Source: Myxococcales bacterium
GTDB taxonomy: Bacteria; Myxococcota_A; Polyangia; Polyangiales; GCA-016699535
Assembly: GCA_020633325.1 (NCBI GenBank)
Contig: JACKDX010000001.1
Coordinates: 372,001-436,000, forward strand
Length of the DNA stretch: 64,000 bases
Direction: 5' to 3'
Both the position numbers and the translations under genes were made by a program. Below the pieces are notes generated by a model that saw nothing but the letters and a program-made list of their open reading frames with translations, was not told the DNA's origin and did not search any database. Below are positions 58,186 to 64,000 of the stretch, piece after piece. Position 1 is the first letter of the stretch; each line of letters opens with the position of its first letter.

Positions 58186-59591
58186 TTGAGCCGTTGGAGT
58201 GTGGTTGCTTTTCCTAGCACGGCCATCATTTCAAAAAGGCCTGGACTGGTGGTGCGCCCCGTGAGTGCGACCCGAGCGGGCTGAGCGACGTCCTTCATCA
58301 CATATCCTTGTGCCGCGAGCCAGGTAGTAACTGCTGATTCCAAAGTGGGCTCGTCGAATGGGGTCACGGTCTCGAGCATAGTGAGTAGTTCGCCAAGTCG
58401 AGCGGTGTAGGCAGGGGTGAGGAATTTCGCTTGCGCTTTGGTCTCGAGAGGGGGCTCCTCTAGTAGATAGAAGTCGATCGCGCGGGCGAGGTCTGTAAGG
58501 GTGCTTGCGCGTGCCTTTGCCGTTGCAATGCCGCGTTCGATCAGCGTGGTGTTCTGAGTGGGTAGACCAAGCGATTGGAGCACTGGGATGACGAGCTTCG
58601 TAAGACGGGCGTCACTTTCCATGCGCAAATGAGAGGCTTGCACGTACAAAAACTTCTTGGCATCGTAACGCCCGGGATTACTCCCCACATGGTCCCAATC
58701 AAACTTCTCGATGAGTTCCTTTCGACTGAAGATTTCTTGGTCGCCGTGAGACCAACCCAACCGAGCCAGGTAGTTGATCACAGCATCCGGTAAATAGCCC
58801 TGGTCTCTGTATTCAAGCACGTTGACCGATGCGTGACGCTTTGAGAGTTTTTCCCCGTTCGGAGCAAGAATTATAGGTAGGTGCGCAAACTGAGGAGGCG
58901 ACTTTGAGAGCGCTTCGTACAACAAAATCTGTGGTGCTGTATTAATGATGTGATCATCACCGCGCGTGACGAGTGAAATCTTCATCTCTGCATCATCAAC
59001 CACGCATCCAAAATTATAGAGGGGTATGCCATCGCTTCTAAGCAGCACGAAATCCTGTTGGGTATCGTTGGGAACATCAATGCGGCCCTTGATCAGATCT
59101 TTCCACCCGGTTCTGCCGGTCGTCGGAGCCTTGAATCGCACGACGTAAGGCATGTCCTGCGCTGGTTCAGGCCGTTGTCTGCAGGTGCCTGGATAGCGAA
59201 AGGCTGTGCGGTCACCCTTCGCTTGATGCGCTGCGCGAGCAGCTGCGAGCTCTTCTTTTGTACAGTAACAACGGAATGCTTTCCCTGAAGCAATCAATTG
59301 TTGGCTGTATTTCGCATACAGTTTTAGGCGCTCGGTTTGGTAATACGGGCCGTAGGCGCCGCCGATCTCGGGACCTTCGTCCCAATCAAGACCCAACCAG
59401 CGCATGGACTCAATAATGGCTCTGACGCTTGCATCGGTGCTTCGCTCCCTATCGGTGTCCTCAATGCGTAATACAAAGCGACCGTTGTTTTTACGGACCC
59501 ATAACCAGCTAAATAGTGCGGTCCGCACGCCGCCGATGTGCAAATAGCCGGTGGGAGAGGGGGCAAAACGAACGCGAAGGTCAGAAGACAT
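58155..59591 (-). CDS. gltX: Glutamyl-tRNA synthetase
   Basis: Charges tRNA-Glu. It is 478 residues with class I motifs GYLHIGGVRTALFSWL (HIGH-type HIGG) and KLSKRHASV (KMSKS-type), plus CYCTKEELAAARAA zinc-like cysteines and RFRYPGTCR. Start ATG 59591; the product ends at 58155 inside the next gene, so the two overlap by 31 bases. Confidence 0.96.
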   Translation of the reverse strand: MSSDLRVRFAPSPTGYLHIGGVRTALFSWLWVRKNNGRFVLRIEDTDRERSTDASVRAIIESMRWLGLDWDEGPEIGGAYGPYYQTERLKLYAKYSQQLIASGKAFRCYCTKEELAAARAAHQAKGDRTAFRYPGTCRQRPEPAQDMPYVVRFKAPTTGRTGWKDLIKGRIDVPNDTQQDFVLLRSDGIPLYNFGCVVDDAEMKISLVTRGDDHIINTAPQILLYEALSKSPPQFAHLPIILAPNGEKLSKRHASVNVLEYRDQGYLPDAVINYLARLGWSHGDQEIFSRKELIEKFDWDHVGSNPGRYDAKKFLYVQASHLRMESDARLTKLVIPVLQSLGLPTQNTTLIERGIATAKARASTLTDLARAIDFYLLEEPPLETKAQAKFLTPAYTARLGELLTMLETVTPFDEPTLESAVTTWLAAQGYVMKDVAQPARVALTGRTTSPGLFEMMAVLGKATTLQRLKCAISMCQEV

Positions 59592-59687
59592 AGGAAGAAG
59601 CCGTTAGCAAAACCACCAGGGTGCGGTCAAGGTAGCATGGATTGGGCTTGACGGCCCCGCCCACGAGGACGAGGATGCCGCCTCTTG

Positions 59688-61040
59688 ATGAAAAGTATTT
59701 CTAAACGCGTCTCGCATGAGCGGCCCAAAAGAGGCCGGCGTCCGCGTGTGCGTCACGTCGCGCGCATGCGTTTTTCCGACGTGGCCGAGCTTAACAGATA
59801 TGCACTCGGTAACGGGCTTGACGTACTGCTGTTGAAGGACGATCGGGCTCCCATCATCAGTTATCAGACGTGGTTCAAGGTGGGATCCCGAGACGAGCGG
59901 CCAGGTAAAACCGGACTGGCGCACCTATTTGAGCACCTGATGTTCAATCAGACCAAAAATCTTCCCGCCGGCCGTTTCGATCGCCTACTTGAAGCAGCTG
60001 GAGGCGAAACCAACGCTGCAACATGGGTCGATTGGACGTATTATTACGAAAATCTTCCTGCCTCGAAGCTTAATCTTGTCATTGGGCTTGAGGCCGAGCG
60101 TATGGCGAACCTCGTGCTCAAGGAACCGCAAGTGCGATCAGAGAAAGAGGTGGTCGCCAATGAACGACGCTATCGGGTGGAAGACGACGTCCAAGGCCAG
60201 GCGAGCGAGGTCTTGTACGCCACCGCATTTCGTAAACATCCGTATCGATGGCCTACAATCGGATGGATGCGGGACATTGAGGGCTTTACTCTGCGAGACT
60301 GTCGCGATTTTTACAAGCGTTACTATGCGCCCAACAACGCCACTATCGTTCTCGTGGGGGATTTTGAACCAGATGCTGCGTTACGTCTCATTGAAGGAGC
60401 CTACGGCGGTTTGCGGTCGTCTCGAATACAGCGTCCTAAGCGCAGCGTAGAACCCGCGCAACGTCGAGAGCGCGTCGTTTCATTGACGTTGCCGACCGCT
60501 ACTGAAAAACTGCAACTTGGCTACCGTGGCCCGGCCTTCGGAACATATGATCACGCCGTTTTGGCTGTCGCCGATGAGATTTTATTTGGCGGAAGAAGCT
60601 CAAGATTACATCGCGCCCTTATCAGTGAGGGTGAGCTCGCGTCTGAGGCTGATTCGTCCTTGAGTCCGTTTCGCGATCCCGGACTGTACGAGATTTGGAT
60701 CTCCATGCGTGAAGGGAAGCGCGCGGCTAGCGCACAACTCGTGTTGGATGCTGGCATAAGAAGGCTCCAGCGTGGCCAGGTGACCAGTTCTGAAATGGAA
60801 AAAGCTAAAAACCGTCTCGAGCTGGCGTTTTTGCAGAGCATAGAAACTGTGACCGGCAAGGCGGAAAGCATTGGATTCTACACCACCGTCTTAGGCGACC
60901 CACGCCACATTTTCTTACGAATGGAGCAGTTGCGTAAGGTCGATCGGGCGGACCTCAAGGAAGTCGCGGCCCGGTATCTACAACCCTCCCAACGCACCAT
61001 CGTCAGGATTTACCCTAAACTCGGCACGGCCCATGACTAA
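59688..61040 (+). CDS. M16-family zinc peptidase, active subunit
   Basis: A 450-residue M16 (insulinase/pitrilysin) peptidase. The zinc motif HxxEH is HLFEH (His79, Glu82, His83 from ATG 59688), and the distal glutamate is in the NERRYRVEDD segment about 76 residues on. The preceding TTG at 59685 is an alternative start. No signal peptide, so it may be cytoplasmic or exported by another route. Its stop overlaps the start of the partner M16 gene by 8 bases. Confidence 0.9.
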   Translation: MKSISKRVSHERPKRGRRPRVRHVARMRFSDVAELNRYALGNGLDVLLLKDDRAPIISYQTWFKVGSRDERPGKTGLAHLFEHLMFNQTKNLPAGRFDRLLEAAGGETNAATWVDWTYYYENLPASKLNLVIGLEAERMANLVLKEPQVRSEKEVVANERRYRVEDDVQGQASEVLYATAFRKHPYRWPTIGWMRDIEGFTLRDCRDFYKRYYAPNNATIVLVGDFEPDAALRLIEGAYGGLRSSRIQRPKRSVEPAQRRERVVSLTLPTATEKLQLGYRGPAFGTYDHAVLAVADEILFGGRSSRLHRALISEGELASEADSSLSPFRDPGLYEIWISMREGKRAASAQLVLDAGIRRLQRGQVTSSEMEKAKNRLELAFLQSIETVTGKAESIGFYTTVLGDPRHIFLRMEQLRKVDRADLKEVAARYLQPSQRTIVRIYPKLGTAHD

Positions 61041-62349
61041 AGACACTGGCATAAAGAGATTTGTGACTGCCGGAGGGCTGGTGGTGCTGCTGGAAGAGAG
61101 CCATGATCTGCCTTTGGTCAACTTTGAATGCGTGTTGCGGACAGGCGCAACGTTGGATTCGGTAGGCAAAGTCGGCTTGGCGCGGCTTACGGCGCACATG
61201 GTTCGCATGGGTACGAAGCAGCTCCGTTACCAGGATGTGGATGAAGCCATAGATCGGTTCGGAGCGCATTTGAGCATCCAAGTGGCTCCCAGTTACGTAA
61301 CGTTTCAAGGGGCCGTGGTTTTACGCAATGTTGATGCCTTGTTTAGTTTGTTGGGTCATTTGTTCACTGCGCCGGCGTTCCGAGTAAGAGATCTCCAAAA
61401 ACTAAAGCGAGAAACGGTCTCGGAGATTGTGGACATGCGGGACAATGATCGTGCATTGGCCTTTGTGAACTTTCGTAAGAGCTTGTTTGGCCAGCATCCA
61501 TATGGCCGCAACATAATGGGCACTCGCAAGAGCGTGGGTTCAATTTCCCAGACCGACGTTGTGCGACACCATCGCAAGTATTATGTGGCATCAAACATGG
61601 TTCTTGGCATCGCGGGCCCCCTTTCCCAGGGCCATGTTGAGAGTCTGATTTATAAATGTTTTCAGGATCTTAGACGCGGAAGTCCGCCTGTCGTACGAAT
61701 GCCAGAAGCTCAGGCACCTTCTGGATATCGCTTGGTGATGGTGGATAAACCTGAACGCACACAAAGCCAAATTGTGATGGGCACGCTGGGCACGAGTTTC
61801 CAAGATGCGGACCACGATGCCCTTGAAGTTGCGAACGCGGCATTTGGTGGCACGTTTACCGCGCGGCTTATGCGAGAGATCAGGTCCAAGCGTGGATGGA
61901 GTTATGGCGCATCAAGTCGATTGGGACACGACCGCGGACGTGAAGCATGGTGGATGTGGACCTTCCCCGAGGTTCAAAACACTGTGGCGTGCATTCAGTT
62001 GAAGTTAGAGCTTTATGATGCGCTCATGAAAAACGGAATTACGCCGAAAGAGTTCGCCTTTGCTAAGAGCTATCTGATCAATAGTTATGCCTTTGAATGC
62101 GATTCTCCTACCAAGAGAATCGATCAGCGTATCACAGAGGAGGTCATGGGCCTTCCGCGAGCGTACTACGCTAACTATGTCAAACGGATTCGCGCGGTCA
62201 AGCGTGAGGATGCCAATGCCGCAATTAGACGCCGGCTTGCTCGAGATCGCATGGTGGTGACGGTGCTTAGCACCGCGAGTGAGATCGATAAGGGCTTACG
62301 GAGCCTAAGGAAGTGGGACACGATTCGAAAAGTGCCGTGGGATGCCTAG
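61033..62349 (+). CDS. M16-family peptidase-like partner, zinc motif degenerate
   Basis: A 438-residue M16 fold. The position equivalent to HxxEH reads RLTAH, losing the first zinc His and the catalytic Glu, so this subunit should be inactive, as the non-catalytic subunit of M16 heterodimers. It starts inside the active partner gene's end (8-base overlap), which strongly suggests one complex. Confidence 0.88.
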   Translation: MTKDTGIKRFVTAGGLVVLLEESHDLPLVNFECVLRTGATLDSVGKVGLARLTAHMVRMGTKQLRYQDVDEAIDRFGAHLSIQVAPSYVTFQGAVVLRNVDALFSLLGHLFTAPAFRVRDLQKLKRETVSEIVDMRDNDRALAFVNFRKSLFGQHPYGRNIMGTRKSVGSISQTDVVRHHRKYYVASNMVLGIAGPLSQGHVESLIYKCFQDLRRGSPPVVRMPEAQAPSGYRLVMVDKPERTQSQIVMGTLGTSFQDADHDALEVANAAFGGTFTARLMREIRSKRGWSYGASSRLGHDRGREAWWMWTFPEVQNTVACIQLKLELYDALMKNGITPKEFAFAKSYLINSYAFECDSPTKRIDQRITEEVMGLPRAYYANYVKRIRAVKREDANAAIRRRLARDRMVVTVLSTASEIDKGLRSLRKWDTIRKVPWDA

Positions 62350-62353
62350 GGCC

Positions 62354-63268
62354 TTAGCGACTGAATAACGAAGCGTGAGCGGCAATTTCGCCGCAACTGA
62401 CAGAGCCATCCTTATCATCGTCGAAATCGTACGAGCCTGAGCCGTTGGCACGCAGTGCGCGGAAGGTGCTGCTGTCTAGTACCCGCAACAAAGGAATGTT
62501 CTTGACGGCTTCTTCCTTTGAGAACGGTGTCTCGCCCCACAACATGATGTCCGTTTCGATGACTTCGTAATCAAATGAAGCTTGTGCGCCACCTTCGATA
62601 CAGTGCGGATTGCGTATCTGCCCCCGCAACTCGGCCAAGAGCTCAAAGTTCGTATAGATGCTGCCCGCTATGGCGGGCGCGGCACCTCCGGTGGTGAAAT
62701 CGAGCGTTACCCCCGGATGGTCATCACTATCGTCATCCGCGTTCAGCTGGCCTCCCCTGAAATCGATCCCTGATGTACGAAAGGCGCCTTGCGGAGTTTC
62801 AATTGCGGCGTAGGTAATGCCGGGCAATGAAACCGCGGGAAGGTAGTCTCGAAAGGCATCGCCGAGTGTGATGCTGACTTCAAGATAGGTTGATGGATCT
62901 TGTGGACAACTCGCAAGACTGGCCGTAACGATGGGTAGCTCCAGTGCGCAGATGGTCGCGTTATGCGTGGTTTCCCCCGCTTTGGGTTCACTGGCATAAT
63001 CGAGCTTCATCCATGCAATAGCTGTGCCCACCTGGGGATTTTCGGGGCAAAGGGTGACCCAGGCATCGGGACGCTCACTGCCCTCGACCTCGAGTTCCAT
63101 CCGCACGGCCCACTGTCCCTCAAGAGCCACACGGTCTTCTTTAGATGCGCAGACTCCTGATTCCGGAACCGAAGGACTCGGCGGTGGCGGCTCACTCTCG
63201 GGGTGAGAGGAAGTGGAACATCCCCAGACGACCGCACCCATAAACAGCATCATGATCGTGCGTCCCAT
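62354..63268 (-). CDS. Hypothetical EF-hand-like lipoprotein
   Basis: About 304 residues; start ATG 63268 (MGRTIMMLFMGAVVWGCSTS) with lipobox VWGC. A proline-rich linker (SEPPPPSPSVPESG) precedes a Cys-containing domain (ICALELPIV...SCPQD), and near the C-terminus lies a calcium-loop pattern (DFDDDKDGSVSCGEI) like EF-hand or dockerin loops. The family is not otherwise recognised. It converges with the M16 pair with 4 bases between stops. Confidence 0.72.
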   Translation of the reverse strand: MGRTIMMLFMGAVVWGCSTSSHPESEPPPPSPSVPESGVCASKEDRVALEGQWAVRMELEVEGSERPDAWVTLCPENPQVGTAIAWMKLDYASEPKAGETTHNATICALELPIVTASLASCPQDPSTYLEVSITLGDAFRDYLPAVSLPGITYAAIETPQGAFRTSGIDFRGGQLNADDDSDDHPGVTLDFTTGGAAPAIAGSIYTNFELLAELRGQIRNPHCIEGGAQASFDYEVIETDIMLWGETPFSKEEAVKNIPLLRVLDSSTFRALRANGSGSYDFDDDKDGSVSCGEIAAHASLFSR

Positions 63269-63405
63269 AGGCTCTCGGGTACGCTGTTCTCGGAACTGTG
63301 TCAAATCGAACGTGTGACGGGATAATAGCGCTATCATCTCGATACGGGGATGGGTTATAGGCCCGCTTTGCGCTCTCAGATAAAGTACGGAAGCAGGGGG
63401 ATGCC

Positions 63406-64000
63406 GTGAAGCGTCGGTTCTGGGGCTCGGGGATTGGGCTACTCGTGCTGGCCATCAGTGGGACGGTAAGGGCAAACCCTGCTGACTTACACGGGTGGGG
63501 CTCCCAGTCTATGGCGAGGGCGAACGCAGTCACCGCATCGAGCCAGGGACCGGAGGCGGCATTTTATAACCCAGCCGGATTGGGCTGGTCGTCTATGTTA
63601 CAGATTGAGGTCGGTTACCTTCACGCATTTTCGCGCCTCCGTTATCAAACGAGCCAGGGAAGCTCAAACCGGAGCATCGCCATGCCTGATTATGTGGGCG
63701 TGGGCATACTCTGGCCGGTGCTGCCTTGGCTTAGTGTGGGCTTCGCGTCGTATCTCCCGACCGCGGCGGCACTTCGTATCGATCAGCGCTCCGTCGATGC
63801 GCCATATTATCCTTTCCTTGAAAATCGCAGCCAGCGACTGAGCTTGTTTCCCGCTTTCAGTATACGGCCGTGGTCGTGGCTGAGCGTTGGATTCGGGCTC
63901 AATTTTTTCTCTGCGGTCACAGGCGATATTGTGACCACAGAAGGGCCCACCCGTGCGACGGAGAGCACGATTGTCGCCGACGCCAACGCGCGGGCATCAT
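63406..64000 (+). CDS. Outer-membrane beta-barrel protein, FadL-like (3' end outside window)
   Basis: GTG 63406 is preceded by an AGGGGG ribosome site; the frame runs open to the window end. The signal MKRRFWGSGIGLLVLAISG is followed by SMARANAVTASSQGPEAAFYNPAGLGW, the phrase used by FadL/OmpP1-type outer-membrane proteins, then strand-like segments (GVGILWPVLPWLSVGFASYLP). Partial; ligand not predicted. The ATG at 63401 reads into a stop and is not used. Confidence 0.75.
   Translation, partial: MKRRFWGSGIGLLVLAISGTVRANPADLHGWGSQSMARANAVTASSQGPEAAFYNPAGLGWSSMLQIEVGYLHAFSRLRYQTSQGSSNRSIAMPDYVGVGILWPVLPWLSVGFASYLPTAAALRIDQRSVDAPYYPFLENRSQRLSLFPAFSIRPWSWLSVGFGLNFFSAVTGDIVTTEGPTRATESTIVADANARAS

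Noticed and set aside
1..64000. CRISPR array, insertion sequence or prophage
   Set aside because: No regularly spaced repeats, transposase or phage structural genes were found by reading the sequence.

Overview
The window looks like a chromosomal piece of a Myxococcota-type (deltaproteobacterial) Gram-negative genome. The base composition is moderately GC-rich by eye. Four Hanks-type Ser/Thr kinases occur in 64 kb, and PEGA domains are joined to kinase, PilZ and TPR proteins. FG-GAP lipoproteins, a matrixin-like protease with a MYXO-CTERM-like tail, an adenosylcobalamin-dependent ribonucleotide reductase, and Tol, Tat and TonB outer-envelope genes fit the same lineage. No phage, insertion sequence or CRISPR array was seen.

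Layout: 1-4.6 kb holds the end of a TonB-dependent receptor, a lipoprotein, a PEGA kinase and a LysM protein in one tightly packed operon. 4.6-15.6 kb is mostly housekeeping: aroE, xseA, folK, a PilZ/PEGA protein, metK, ruvA, ruvB, an unknown 521-residue protein, dapF and rpe. 15.7-30.4 kb has a second kinase, then a long minus-strand block: TPR/PEGA protein, FG-GAP lipoprotein, sigma-54 response regulator, third kinase, tatA/B, tatC, MoxR ATPase, DUF58 protein, transglutaminase membrane protein and TPR membrane protein. 30.4-34.5 kb is a thioredoxin-like gene followed by tolQ, tolR, a tolA/tonB-like gene, tolB and a very small lipoprotein where pal would be expected.

34.5-46 kb holds a glycoside-hydrolase-like lipoprotein directly downstream of an elongator-type tRNA-Met(CAT), a fourth kinase, nrdJ with a perfect DnaA box in its leader, a multi-pass membrane protein with GxGD-protease-like motifs, dps, an unknown lipoprotein, a Phd/PIN toxin-antitoxin pair, and a broken Uma2-family fragment beside an ABC ATPase that has no permease here.

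46-53.6 kb is the accessory centrepiece: a DegT aminotransferase diverging from an HPr-kinase-like P-loop protein, a PqqD-like protein and a radical SAM/SPASM enzyme (three overlapping genes), an FG-GAP lipoprotein, then an unlisted 55-codon ORF encoding a RiPP-precursor-like peptide (KKLYVPP...FE....C) that overlaps an S26-like peptidase, and a rhomboid protease. I infer a peptide-modification system of the radical SAM/PqqD type. The remaining 53.6-64 kb carries the matrixin-like protease, ruvC, yebC, a GT2 transferase, a CPBP membrane protease (a possible sorting enzyme for the MYXO-CTERM-like tail), gltX, a pair of M16 peptidases (one active, one degenerate), an EF-hand-like lipoprotein and the start of an outer-membrane FadL-like protein.
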